The notes under the pieces are model-generated. The model was not told the origin of the DNA. It saw only the letters and a program-made list of their open reading frames with translations, and did not search any database. Shown one piece after another: positions 10,348 through 23,231 of a stretch of 64,000 nucleotides of DNA; within the stretch, counting starts at the first letter, position 1, and the number at the start of each line of letters is the position of its first letter. The position numbers were made by a program, and so were the translations under genes. The DNA is from Odontocerum albicorne (Eukaryota; Arthropoda; Insecta; Trichoptera; Odontoceridae): positions 3,791,191-3,855,190 of the forward strand of contig OX463842.1 in the NCBI GenBank assembly GCA_949825065.1. Direction: 5' to 3'.

Positions 10348-10377
10348 TACTTAATCAAATGGCTGCAGCCTCATTTA

Positions 10378-12312
<1,935 letters not shown>

Positions 12313-12319
12313 GTACAAC

Positions 12320-12700
12320 TGGAAAAAATGTTTTAAAAAAAAAAAAAAAAAACAACAAATTTGCAGTTACCATCTTTTATCACCTGCTCTACCTAAACGC
12401 TACCTAAGAACAAAATCGAGTGTAAAAAACTTGCGAAGAGATACAAAGAAGAGTTACCGAGTCGAAGCATATGGAAAATTTATGAAGAACGTAGAATTTT
12501 ACGATTATTTATTTGTTTTCTTTCTGAAAAACACCCTGGGGTGAAACTGAAATCTGCTGTTCATCATGTACCGTTATTTATCTTATCAAGCGCGCGCAAT
12601 ATTCAAACATATTATTTCGTACTCGTTCACATACCCGAGTGCAAAGCGTACACTAGTTAATATTTGATTTTGATAAAAAAATATTATTATATTTTATGTT
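12320..12700. other. No gene seen
   Basis: Spacer between the microsatellite and a 56-bp tandem array. No feature supported. Confidence 0.4.
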
Positions 12701-12708
12701 AAACTGAT

Positions 12709-13045
12709 GCTGACTGGAAGAAATGCTGACTATAAGAAAAATGTGTGGCGAAGGTTATACTAATGTTGACTGGAAAAAATGCAGACTACAAGAAATATGT
12801 ATGACACGGGTTATACTGATGCTGACTGGAAGAAATGCAGACTACATGAAAAGTGTGTGGCACAGGTTGTGCTGATGCTGACTGGAAGAAATGCAGACTA
12901 CAAGAAAGGTGTGTGGCACAGGTTATACTGTTGCTGACTGGAAGAAATGCTGACTATAAGAAAGATGTGTGGCGAAGGTTATCCTGATGCTGACAAGAAG
13001 AAATGCTGACTATAAAATAGATATGTGACAAAGGTTATACTGATA
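12709..13045. repeat. 56-bp tandem repeat, 6 copies
   Basis: Copies start at 12709, 12765, 12821 and continue at 56-bp steps with moderate divergence, each opening with GCTGACTGGAAGAAATGC and containing GTGTGG...GGTTATACTGAT. Not coding: 56 is not a multiple of 3. Confidence 0.85.
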
Positions 13046-13295
13046 GACTATTTTCTGAATGTGATAAAACACAAAAGAAACTTTGCCACAAATAAGAGCT
13101 AAAATCTTCTCCTAACATGCTTTTCACTCACGTTTAAACTTAATATTTATATTGTTAGTAGTTCTTCATTCTTTCGCTCTACATGCCCAAACCAGATATC
13201 TCTTATTCATCTAACCAACTTAATACATCAACCTCAAGTTCACGTTCATCTCTAGACATGGGGTCAAAAATATTTCGGTAATCTCTAATTATTGG

Positions 13296-13756
13296 ATGAT
13301 GGAGACATTGGTGCGCCTTATGGTCCACGGGATATGGAATATCTGCTCTCAATACCACATCTAGAAAGTATCCATTTTGTTTGTTTCCTTCTTTCTCATC
13401 ATCCATGTTTCCACCCCCATACAGTGATATAGTGACTTGACAAGGTGGATACTTTGAAGTGTACATATTACAGAAAAAAATATTTCTTGGTGACTGCGAC
13501 ATCTCAATGCGTGTTCCCAGCTTCAGTGCAGCTGGTAACACACGTTGAGATGTCGCAGTCACCAAGAAATATTTTTTTCTGTAATATGTACACTTCAAAG
13601 TATCCGCCTTGTCAAGTCACTATAGCACTGTATGGGGGTGTAAACATGGATGATGAGAAAGAAGCAAACAAACAATATGGATACTGTCGAGATGTGGTAT
13701 TGATAGGAGATATTCCATATCCCGTGGACCACAAGGCGCACCAATGTCTTCATCAT
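13296..13756. repeat. Large imperfect palindrome (about 227-bp arms)
   Basis: Left arm 13296-13522 and right arm 13530-13756 are inverted copies around a 7-nt centre (TCAGTGC) and would fold into a long hairpin. The right arm holds CTATAGCACTGTATGGGGGTGTAAACATGG, close to the LINE motif encoding SIALYGVEAWTM at 17650-17760, so the unit likely came from a LINE. Similarity of the arms is high but not perfect. Confidence 0.75.
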
Positions 13757-13810
13757 GAAGTTCATAGTGACTAAGAAGAGGCATATGATTGAAAACAGTT
13801 AAATCCACAA

Positions 13811-14000
13811 GTGTAAAGAAGGCATTAAAGGTGAGACTTGCACAAACTGTCTTGTTTGTGCTCTCCTGGTGATGTGGTGAAAGCCTTGAAACCGGTAGTG
13901 TTATAACGTTATAAAAAGTGGAATAAACAGTGTTTGATAAAAAAAAATCACAACGTCTTTAAACCTCCACAATGTTAATGCCTTAACTATAAATAATGCA
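13811..14000 (+). mobile_element. Penelope-like terminal fragment (copy 1)
   Basis: Contains GTGGTGAAAGCCTTGAAACCGGT followed by AAAAAGTGGAATAAACAGTGTTTGATAAAAA and a stretch in which TTTAAACCTCCACAATGTTAATGCC is shared with 25141-25190 in inverse orientation. The CTG.NGATG..GGTGAAAGCC.TTGAAAC block resembles the 3' signature of Penelope-like elements. No coding part adjacent. Confidence 0.45.
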
Positions 14001-14711
14001 TTAAAGGTGTTTATTTCTGATAAAAAAATTAATACTCGTATGTTCACTTCCTTATTAACTAAGGCAGATCGATCTCCCAAATTAAGGTATATAGATATAT
14101 GTATCTGCCTCCTAAATAAGGGTAGGTTTATGGATCTACCCCCGACTCGGACGAGGTACGTTAGGTATATCAATCCGCCTCTCAAGTTTAGTTCCCGTTC
14201 ACAGGGCAGCAATTAAGGGTGAAGTATTCGGATATATAAATTAGCATTCTTTGAGTTGAATTGCTTCTCTCAGATGCTCAATATTTTTCCAGCCCCTCCT
14301 TTAGAGCCTCCGATTCCCAGAAGTAAAGAGGAAATGGAGGTTAAATTTACAATTAGGCGGTTGAAATTTACAATTAGGCTTAATTCCGCCCGGAAATGGG
14401 TCGCTTGCCACGCTGGCAAATGAACGGAAGTCACTTCCGATAATTTACTTCCGTTACAACCTTTAAGATAAGATTATCGGGGAAACAAACGGCGATAGCT
14501 CATTTGTTTTATTTTACTATTTATGCCGATTTTAATTTATTTTAATGTTAAATTTTTTTTATCATTTGTATATTAAACAAGTTACCGTGTTATGCACGGT
14601 GTTCGAGTTTTTTATTATAATACATTTCTGAACTGTTACAAAACTATCATGTCATAAAACAATGCTTGAGAACAAACGTATGTATGTATTCTCAAAAACG
14701 AAATGTCAATA
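14001..14711. other. No gene seen
   Basis: Mixed sequence with a short direct duplication (GGTTGAAATTTACAATTAGG, about 14339-14380). No recognised element or frame. Confidence 0.35.
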
Positions 14712-15132
14712 CAGTAGACTCTCGATTATCCGGAATGAATAGGAAAAAACCCCTAAATAATTTCCGTCAAAAAAGCATGAATTAAAATTTAATCAAAATG
14801 CATCTCCCATACTAACCTTTTATTTAAAATATGACGGCAAACAAGTTTATTTTTCACTCTGTTCCATTTTCGACGAATGTTACTACATAGATTCCGCGAC
14901 ATTTCAGTTGCGCCAAATAACGTTAGTTGAAGCAACATTGTGCTGTATAAATTTCTATTGTGCGTGGGCTTTTTCTTTCTCATCCGTGTCATCATCAGTA
15001 ATTGCAGGTTCATTAGTAGTAACGCGTTGCACAATCTCTTCATCATTTAACATTTCGTATCCATATCAACTGCATTGGTCCAATTTAACTCACAACCCGG
15101 CTTATGCGACCTGAATAATCGAGAGTCTACTG
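14712..15132 (-). mobile_element. pogo/Tigger-like deleted element
   Basis: TA-flanked; ends CAGTAGACTCTCGATTATCCGG and its inverse (right end ...AATAATCGAGAGTCTACTG), a typical pogo-superfamily TIR. The minus strand interior contains a short frame resembling the acidic C-terminus of Tigger transposases (DEEIVQRVTTNEPAITDDD). The rest of the transposase is missing. Confidence 0.8.
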
Positions 15133-15134
15133 TA

Positions 15135-15780
15135 CTAGTATGTTAATTTATACATACACACAAATACTGATATATGCGCTACGCACTACAATATTATAAC
15201 AAATATTAATACATTTCATATTAATTTCCCATTTGAAAATTTGCATTGAACACAACAATACCGTCCCAATACATCGTCTGACAGCTGAATGTCAAAACTA
15301 TAAAATCTTCGCTCGCGACAAACATTTATTCAACACTAGACCAGGACATAGATTCCAATTTTAATTAAATTATTACGATCGATATAATCTAGGTACGGGA
15401 AAATCCAAGTAATAGTTATTCCTATGTGAATTATTTCTAACTTCAAGTGTTCCTCAAGGGTTATATTTCATACCCACTGTATTTTTTTATTTTTGTTAAT
15501 TCGATTTCTCATCCGCAATGCAAGAACCTGGCTGATAACACACCCATGACCTAGAAGGCTTCCCTATCAAGAAAATGCTAATTTAGTTTTACTTGAATTT
15601 ACTTTTCGACGTACAATTTAAGTTTTTGAGGGTGCAATAAGATATATCCTGCTTCAGAAAATCTTTTTTATTTGGGTTACAGAATTTTAAAAACAAAATA
15701 TAATCCACGTAAACCTAAAACTAAAAACCCTATGTGGCAAAGATATAATTGATTTAATTAGATACATCAAAACAAGCAGT
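15135..15780. other. No gene seen
   Basis: AT-rich. No frame, RNA or terminal repeats identified. Confidence 0.35.
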
Positions 15781-16025
15781 CACTCTAATACCAACCTTTG
15801 TAGTACACCATACTTGAAAATATTCTGAGAAGATTCTTCCTCATTAACCACAGAGGATTGCCTTTTATTTCATAAACAAGACTGAAATCAGGTGAGGGTA
15901 TTGCCTTAAATCCCATACACACCCTTAAACCTTTGCAAGAGAATTTCATTGTCGACAATATCAAAAACAACACTCATATCTAAAAGAGTAACTAAAACAA
16001 TTGCCCCTTCCTCAGTCAACAAATT
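15781..16025 (-). mobile_element. LINE reverse transcriptase core fragment
   Basis: The minus strand encodes VTLLDMSVVFDIVDNEILLQRF followed by a glycine-isoleucine turn (GVYGI). This is the RT motif A region (LLDLSAAFDTVDH.ILL.RL), including the catalytic-Asp position. Flanking frames contain stops. Confidence 0.7.
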
Positions 16026-16109
16026 CAACACCAGACTTAAAACACTGGTCTTCGTAGTTTTATGTGATTACTTGAAACAGTAATAGTTGGTTTCGTAGTA
16101 TTACGAGTT

Positions 16110-16610
16110 TTCAGTGTGACAGTCTCGACCGAATTCTGTATCAGTCGTCTGTGGAAGTCTGTGGCACGGTTACTAGAAGACAACCGGACTGGTTCCAGGA
16201 CAAAAGCGAAGAGATATCCTTGCTGATTGATGAAAAAAGGAAAGCATTCGCTCATTACCTGCAGAATCCTAATTCCTAGGACTTCAAGGAGATATACTGA
16301 GCCAAGGCAAGGGAAATGCAGTCACTTGCGGATATTAATAACCAAAGAGGTTTTTTTGAGGCTCTGAAGGTTGTGTATGGTCGTAGGAACTGTGCAGTCT
16401 TGCATATAAAGAGCAAAAATGGGAATATGAGGACTGGCGAAAAGGAAATAAGAAACCGCTGGAAGGAATATTACGCTGACCTGCTAAACAAAAGTCGCCC
16501 AATAGATCTGCGGGTGCTTGATGAGATTCCTCAGTACAGCCCATGCCTGGATCTTGATGTGGAACCAAGCTTTGCTGAGGTCAGAAATAGTTGGTTTAAA
16601 CTTATATACG
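16110..16610 (+). mobile_element. LINE linker between endonuclease and RT
   Basis: The frame reads RQPDWFQDKSEEISLLIDEKRKAF, then after two stops AKAREMQSLADINNQRGFFEALKVVYG and RNRWKEYYADLLNK. These are the conserved DWFD...I..LL..K and K..E.Q..AD....FF.ALK.VYGP blocks upstream of the RT palm in Jockey-like LINEs. Opposite strand to the RT fragment at 15781. Confidence 0.7.
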
Positions 16611-16889
16611 AATTAATCTAAGAGGAAACAATTCTCTTATTAAGTTTCGATAAAAATACCTTTGATTAAGTGCTCTAAAATGTTTCCGTGTGGTTCTTCC
16701 GAGTGCGATAGACGATTAAGTTGTATGAAATTAACTGTAACAGAGGCAGGATCTGGTTATCAATTTAACCCATGTCAAATTTAATGTTTGTAAAACTTAA
16801 AAAATGACTTTGGAGCCATCGTTAATCCGCAGACAATCGAACGCCAGTGTGCAGTGTCAAACAAATTAACAAATTTGAAGTCTATAAAT

Positions 16890-17465
16890 TATTGCAAGGA
16901 TGTTAGATTTACTTTCCTTACATACCTCTTATCTCGCCGAAAATTTTCAGCGTCTTTCCAATCATGGATTAGCGCTACGCTCAAACAGAGATTTTTTATT
17001 GGCCTTTCCAGTTCACCGCGCCTCTTTCTTTACGTCGTTTTTTACTGTCCGTACAGTGAGACTCTGGAATCAGTTACAAACTAATATAAGACTCGCTCCG
17101 TCCTTGGCATGCTTTAAGAAGCGACTGAATAAACTCTTCATTTCTAGTCAGTAAAATAACGTGTTTCATTCCTGATTTTTCTTTTCCTTTCCTCTCCACC
17201 ATCCCTTCCTTTTCTTTTGATTGGTGATATCTCACTTTATATGAAAAAGAATGTTCGGGTGATTGTCCGTCTTTGTGGGGTTCGTGGGCATATACTCACG
17301 TATATATTTATGGATTTCGTGGGGATGGATAGTCATTTGAATGATTTATGAGACAACGTAACTTGCTTCATTTACTTTTGTCTGGTTGGTTGGAAGTTAT
17401 TGCCGTCTGGCAATAAGCTCGCCAGATTATATTTGCAATAAAAGTGTTAAATAAATTAATAAATA
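16890..17465 (+). mobile_element. LINE-A 3' fragment, copy 2
   Basis: The frame reads LAENFQRLSNHGLALRSNRDFLLAFPVHRASFFTSFFTVRTVRLWNQL..NIRLAPSLACFKKRLNKLFISSQ and then stops, a well-preserved C-terminus of the family seen at 2941. The tail includes TCTGGTTGGTTGGAAGTTATTGCC and GGCAATAAGCTCGCCAG, then (AATA)n. This copy gives the clearest comparison with the SINE tail. Confidence 0.8.
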
Positions 17466-17604
17466 CATAAGAAAATAAATTGCTATAGTATTTTTTTACC
17501 AAAATTTTTATTTTTCGTACCAATTTTTTTATTCAAATATCATCTGGTTACGCTAAACTTTTTAACATGTTATTTATTTTCGAATTTATTACTTCACCCT
17601 ATTT

Positions 17605-17905
17605 TGTAGGTGGATTAATCATGAAATGTTGGATGGAAGAAAGGAGTGTCGTTCCGTCCCTTCATGTTTAACACTACACCACTCCTTCTAAACATATTAT
17701 GTTTTTTCTTCTTTTTCATCGTCCACGCTTCCACTCCATACAGTGCTATGGAGAATACCAGAGAATTCTCTAGACTGATTTTGGTACTGTTGAGTATAGA
17801 CCGGTTAGTTACTATCGTTGTCAGACCTGTCATATCTGATTTTGCCACTACCATTCGTCTTCGGATCTCTGCTTCACGTCTTCCATTATTCGGATATTCG
17901 TACTA
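17605..17905 (-). mobile_element. LINE RT C-terminal fragment
   Basis: The minus strand reads LTTIVTNRSILNSTKISLENSLVFSIALYGVEAWTMKKK, matching the conserved thumb region (K..L..S.V.S..LYG.E.WT). Truncated on both sides. Confidence 0.65.
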
Positions 17906-18187
17906 TCTTATTCTTCTTCGTGACCTCAATGCTTCAAATTGTTGAGCATGTTTATAACGTTGAGCATTTTCTTAGGAAAAATAGTGCGGTGGTTTCGCAT
18001 TGCCTTCCACTCCGCAGTAAATGTTACAAAAAATTATGTACGTGTTGTATGTGTATATATTCTACTGCCAACATATAGAATTATCAAATGTTGTGCTAGA
18101 TCCTAGACGAAATGTGTACTTGCGAATCAGATAAATTGTAGTAGGAGTGTTCTAGAAATGTTTTGGAATACACTTTAGGAACGGGTT

Positions 18188-18583
18188 GTTCCTTAAAGGA
18201 GAGATGATGAGGATGATTGTTGATAAATAAAACTCATCCGAAATCGGAATATGCAAAGAGGTATTTTATTGATAAACGTCGGTATTTATAATATTTGGAA
18301 TGTGTGCGGGAATGCGCAAGAGATATATCGCTGTCTCGTCTTTGCCTTACAATATGTTTATTGTCGTCACGTAGGGTATTCGTTGTTTTGACTGACAGCG
18401 CAGAAGATATGTTGCTCTCTCCTTTCCTCATGGAATGCGGTCTCTGCTAGTAGTGAGTTGAATGACCGACCGTGTGAACTTTGCCCATTGTTTGTCTCGC
18501 ATTGTGAAGCATGCGAGTTTGATGACCGGGCGGGCAAAGGTCGCCTCGTGGGTTCAGTGACCGCACGTATAGTCACTACAACA
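18188..18583 (-). mobile_element. LTR-like repeat, copy 1
   Basis: On the minus strand it begins TGTTGTAGTGAC and ends ...AAGGAACA (TG..CA), with a TATA-like TATAAATACC and a polyadenylation-like AATAAAA in the right order. About 1.2 kb to the right, 19371-19790 is a related, same-orientation but diverged copy sharing GATGATGAGGATGATT, GGAATGCGGTC and GTGTGAACTTTG. No gag or pol frame lies between them. Best read as solo LTRs or a small LTR-type element. Confidence 0.45.
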
Positions 18584-19370
18584 CCATTGTGGATAGAAGT
18601 TGGAAAGATTAGGAGAGAGGGTAGGGAAAACACAGAAACAGAAGTGGCCAGCCTCAGCAGCCCATCCACTAAATTTAACCAGCAGGCCCGTGCAGTTTCG
18701 GAGTGTGCCTAATGTTTTGATACTAACAGCTATTTGGAGCCAAGGGTGAAGAGTTTGAAATGTCAACGAGCCAAGGACTGAGTACTTAATGAACTACCCT
18801 AGACTGGCCAATACTTTTCACAAAGAACTACCCCTTAAGGTCTCGCATATGGTAATATTTAATATTTAAAAAAATCCAATTCTAAATTTACTCTATAGTG
18901 AGTTTTTGAAAGATTAATAATTTCAATTTTAAACAAAAGCGTGATTCATTTAAAATTCCGTTTAGTGTTTTTCCTTCTTTTACTGTTTGGTTTTAAACTG
19001 TGTTCCCCCTATTATGTTTGCTCGCAATCCTCGGGAAGGCTTACGGGAATTCCTCGTCTCGCAATTTCGATTAGAGCGACCGGGAACAGAAAACAGAGAA
19101 CAGGAGCAATAGGCCAGGAGAAGAAATGAAATTACTTAAAACTCCGGAAAACGAGAATCGCTTAAGACTTCTGAAATAAATAAATTCATCGCAATGTTTC
19201 CCTCTTTACTTTTTTAAAATAGAGAGAGAGATTTTTTTCTCATACAATTTGTTAAATTATAATATTTTCTATTTTGATTCTTTTATTTATTTTTATTTAA
19301 AATGTCTGTTTACTAACCTTATTATAATTTTAAAAAGAAACAAAAAGCAATATATGTTTAGGAGCTAGTC
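18584..19370. other. No gene seen between the LTR-like copies
   Basis: No gag, protease or polymerase motif on either strand, and no primer-binding-site-like sequence was identified with confidence. Confidence 0.4.
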
Positions 19371-19790
19371 TTTAAGGTAGGAGATGATGAGGATGATTTG
19401 TTGATAAATAATAAAACACGTTAGATCGCAATGCGGAAAGAGAGAGTCCAATTTTATTAGTAACGTAGGTATTTATATCTTTTTAGAATATGCCTACGTC
19501 TCGTTTCTGCGAATGCAAAACGATTAATTGTTGTATGTAGGTATCATTCAAATACGGAACTAGCGAGACAAGCGTGGTGCGTTCTCTCTCTAGTATGGAA
19601 TGCGGTCCGCTCGGCTATGGGTTGAATGGCCGGCGTGTGAACTTTGGACTTGTTTATTTAGATTTATCGAGGAATGCGAAAGTCATTTCATCGGTCATTG
19701 ACCGTATGTATGAACGCCCACAGTGTTCCGAGTGGGCGACCGCCACATATGTATATTTATTTGACACTTTATGACACTTTATTGCTCAAA
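19371..19790 (-). mobile_element. LTR-like repeat, copy 2
   Basis: Same order of shared blocks as copy 1, including TATAAATACC and AATAAAA on the minus strand, but clearly diverged in between. Exact ends are uncertain. Confidence 0.45.
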
Positions 19791-19944
19791 AGCACCATCG
19801 GTGGTTTTATTGCCCTAAAGCAATATCTTCTAACCAATCAGACAGGAATTAGGTACATATATTATATCATTGACTGGTTGAAAGAATACAAAGTTTTTAG
19901 ATTTTTTTTTATTTATATGACAAGTATATAAACTGCTAAAGTAT

Positions 19945-20115
19945 TTAAATTCTCTCCATGATTGGTATTCCCAGAATGATTTCTCTCTTAATATAAGCAA
20001 ATGTTTGATGACAATTTTAGCACGCAAAAAGATGCCGGATGTATGCACTTACAGTATCTATAGCAAGTCATTGAGGAAGGTCTCTGAGATCAGAGACCTG
20101 GAAGTAACTCTCGAT
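19945..20115 (+). mobile_element. LINE RT fragment
   Basis: The frame reads LHDWYSQNDFSLNISKCLMTILARKK and SLRKVSEIRDLEVTLDSQ, matching the RT region L..W...N.L.LN..KC....F.R and the V.E.RDLGV.LD motif of LINEs. It abuts an opposite-strand LINE piece. Confidence 0.65.
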
Positions 20116-20590
20116 TCACAGTTGTTCCATCCATTCTGTCGTATCTGAACATCGTGGCTTCCATCATAGCCTCTGACAACTCCACTCCATCCATCTCTGC
20201 ACTCCGCGGCTCGAAAAGCAGTTGTTAAGAGTAGTCCAGTTGCATCTACTTGGTCAGTCCAATGCATTGGAATTCTTCCTTTTTTGTATCGTCATTCCAC
20301 CCTTCCAGTAACCACAAACTTCTCTAACTGTCTCCATGGCCACGAGAAATGTACCCAAAGAATCCGAAAACTCATCAGAGGTATATTGCCAACAGTCTGT
20401 CGCTGATTCTCAGTTCTTCGAGAATGGAGGCGTTAGTTCGCCTTACCGTTCATGGAATTCGTAATATATTTTTCCAGCACTACATTTCAAATGTGCGTAT
20501 TCAACGTATCTCACTTGCTCTCAGAGTCCAAGTATCTGCGCAATACATGAACTTTGCGAAGACGGGAGACTGAAGGAATCAATTAAAAAA
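20116..20590 (-). mobile_element. LINE C-terminal relic (copy 2)
   Basis: The minus strand carries HWTDQVDATGLLLTTAFRAAECRDGWSGVVRGY, the same tail as 6630-6790, plus upstream DNA matching 6356-6620. Several stops. Confidence 0.65.
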
Positions 20591-20679
20591 TATATATCTT
20601 TCGAAAAACCATCAAATGCTCGGTTTCGTTATCAAATACGTTTACCGGTTTGACAGCTCTAATGACGTCGCTATTAACG

Positions 20680-21065
20680 GAACTTGAAGGATAATAAACA
20701 AGAGGGTTTAAAGTAACACCAGAGAAGAAAATATATCAATTGATCAGTATCGTATACCCTGAGATCTGCAGAAAGGTTACAGCTGATATACAAGGAAAAA
20801 AACAAGTCAATGACCCAAGACATCGCTTTTATGGTCACCAACAAGAAATATAGACAGAAATCCAGGAATAGATTCATGAAGACAGCGCAAGAACTGATGT
20901 TTCTTAAATGAAAGTAGTACTGAATGTGATTGCGGGGATTTGCAAGGCTCACAACACATGCTGGTCTGTCCGAACATCTGGACTATATGCTCTGGGCAGG
21001 ACCTGGTTGGTGTAAATGATAGGGGGATCTCTGTTGCATCCTACTGGAAACAGGTGGCATGATTG
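20680..21065 (+). mobile_element. LINE C-terminal cysteine-motif relic
   Basis: The frame near 20920 reads ECDCGDLQ.SQHMLVCPNIWTICSGQDL and ...SVASYWKQVA: a C-x-C...H...C knuckle typical of the extreme C-terminus of Jockey-like LINE proteins. Upstream sequence is degenerate. Confidence 0.5.
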
Positions 21066-21545
21066 ATGGTCCGAAAATGGAAATAAATATTGAGCTCTAA
21101 CGACATCATACAAATTCCTTTTCGCAATAACATATATTGGAATATTATTCAGTTGTATGATCATCACTGTATTTTCTACAAATATAGCCTCGTGATCACT
21201 TTACGAGCCTCTTTGAACATTTATATAAATTTCCAAACCTTTTTTTCTGTAAAATCAATGCTTTTGTTTTCCTCTTAAATCCCTGATTATAAAGTTTCTA
21301 CTTTGCACAACTGTAATGACGTTAGATGTTCTTTATCGTTATATCTTCTTCACCTCATTTTTAATGCTGAGCATTGTAGTCCTATGCTATGTCTGGAATT
21401 TGGCGCACCACATGTCTTCATCTCTTCAGAGGGGCATGTTGAATGCAGCGTGCAAATAGAATCCTGTGAACTCTTTTGTTTGTTGATCTCGTTGTTGGGT
21501 CCCATAGTCTAGGATCCAGTCATTATCCCAGCGTTCATCCAGTAG
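21066..21545. other. No gene seen
   Basis: No frame or element recognised. Confidence 0.35.
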
Positions 21546-21818
21546 TAAAACAAAACTGTCTCTTGAAGTTCGTTTTAAGTGAGTGAACCGTTGCACACCA
21601 GCAAACTCACCGGTCACTTATCTGCACTGGATCCGAGGCACGCCGAAATGAGGCCATCGGAGCACATTGACAAGATTTTTTTTGTAGAATATGTGACTGA
21701 AATCATAGGTGTTCTTACACCACCGGATACTAGGCGGAAAATGCCTGTGTCATTTGAGGGGAGTAGCACTGCGCAGGGTTCGAATCGGCGACCTTCCACG
21801 CGGAAGTTAAGTGCGTGC
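21546..21818. repeat. Dispersed repeat shared with 49700-49860 and 61000-61190
   Basis: Parts such as GTGAACCGTTGCACACCAGCAAA, ATCATAGGTGTTCTTACACC and CTTCCACGCGGAAGT recur, diverged, near 61140, 49800 and 49755. Probably a non-LTR 3' UTR or SINE-like unit, because the 49.7-kb copy is joined to a LINE C-terminus. Confidence 0.45.
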
Positions 21819-21822
21819 TTAA

Positions 21823-22420
21823 CCTTTCCCTTTCTGTGCTAAAAATATCCGCGCGTTCCGGTGCTGTGTATTCGATACACATGTAAAAATGAGCGATTTA
21901 AAATCGGAAAAATAAAAATATTCATAGCCAATCGCTTAAATTAATAAAATTTGAAGTCAAAAGTGATAATAATTGAAATTTAATTTCTGAAAACATGAAA
22001 AAAACATCGGCCGATGTTCACAAAACGGGCGAAGAGACCACCTCAAACGAAAGGCCGCGAGCTACTGAAGCGAGCGAACTGAGATTCTAATTTCTTGCGT
22101 TCCCATATACCGAAGTAGAGTAAGAGTGAAACGTGAATAGCGTCGCTTCCTAACCCATAGCGTTTTTTTAGAATGAATATACCTACGTCACACACTGACA
22201 CACGTTTGATTGTATTGGTGAATTTATTCCCGATTTTCACAAAATATCTCTGATGTGGCCGATAAGTGCTAATTATTATTAATATTATTTTTTTCATTCA
22301 ATGCGTAAATGTATTACGGAGGAATACCTAAAATCTGAATCCAGTATTTATTATATTTATAGAGATATTAAAGTTTTTAGAAACAATGTGTATTAGTTAC
22401 ACATCACAGGGAAGGAAGGG
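21823..22420 (+). mobile_element. TTAA MITE T, copy 1
   Basis: Flanked by TTAA (21819-21822 and 22421-22424), the target duplication of piggyBac-type elements. Ends CCTTTCCCTTTCTGTGCTAAAA and ...CATCACAGGGAAGGAAGGG form imperfect inverted repeats. No transposase. Internal landmarks shared by all copies: GTGCTGTGTATTC.ATACACA, AGCGATTTAAAATCGG, CATGAAAAAAAC and GAATGAATATACCTACG. Confidence 0.85.
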
Positions 22421-22424
22421 TTAA

Positions 22425-23231
22425 ATCAGACTGGTGTCACGTTACTATATTCCACCCACTTCGAAAGTATTATATGTATAGTCTATTAATACAAAGGAAA
22501 ATATAGGGCAATATAATAAGTGAAATAATAAATTATTGTTAAATATTCTAAATATGTAGTTTTCCAAAGTTACAACCGAAACCTTTGATAAATCAATGAA
22601 TCTGCATTTTTCTTGACTGACATAAATAAATGTAAACTGTGCGCGAACTAATCCATCAAGTCTCTTGATAATATATTTTTTTCATTTATTTTTTATTTAC
22701 TATAGACAAAACATTTTCAATTTGGAGTTAATTTTTTTTCTTTCATATGGTATCCTTGTGGTGGTGCGGAAAAATTGAATAGTGTGGCTGAGAGACAACA
22801 TTTTTTTCGACCCATTAATCGCCATTCAGGTTATAACATAGATACTGGAGTATGTAAAAATAGTCACAGTAGTTCGTGGCAGCTTTTGACAATGCTACCG
22901 CACGTTAACAATGACAATACTACCACACGTGCATGTTGTTACCACACGAACTCTTTTAAAAGGCTGAAACCCTTGTTTTATTTTTTTCTTTCCAGAAATC
23001 TAGCCCGAAATCTCCATAAGGAGGTCAATCGTATTACTTGACAGAGTACATATACTATAGACAGAAAACTTGATATAAAGTATTAACAATCCGGTTATTT
23101 TATTTTCTTAGCAACAGTATAAACTAAATGAGAATGATATGCGAAACTAATCATTGAGTATTCATATCTTGACAGATTTCAAATAATATTTCAAAAATAA
23201 ATGTATTCTTACAATGACATTTAATTTAGTA
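22425..23231. other. No gene seen
   Basis: AT-rich; no supported frame or repeat structure. Confidence 0.35.
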
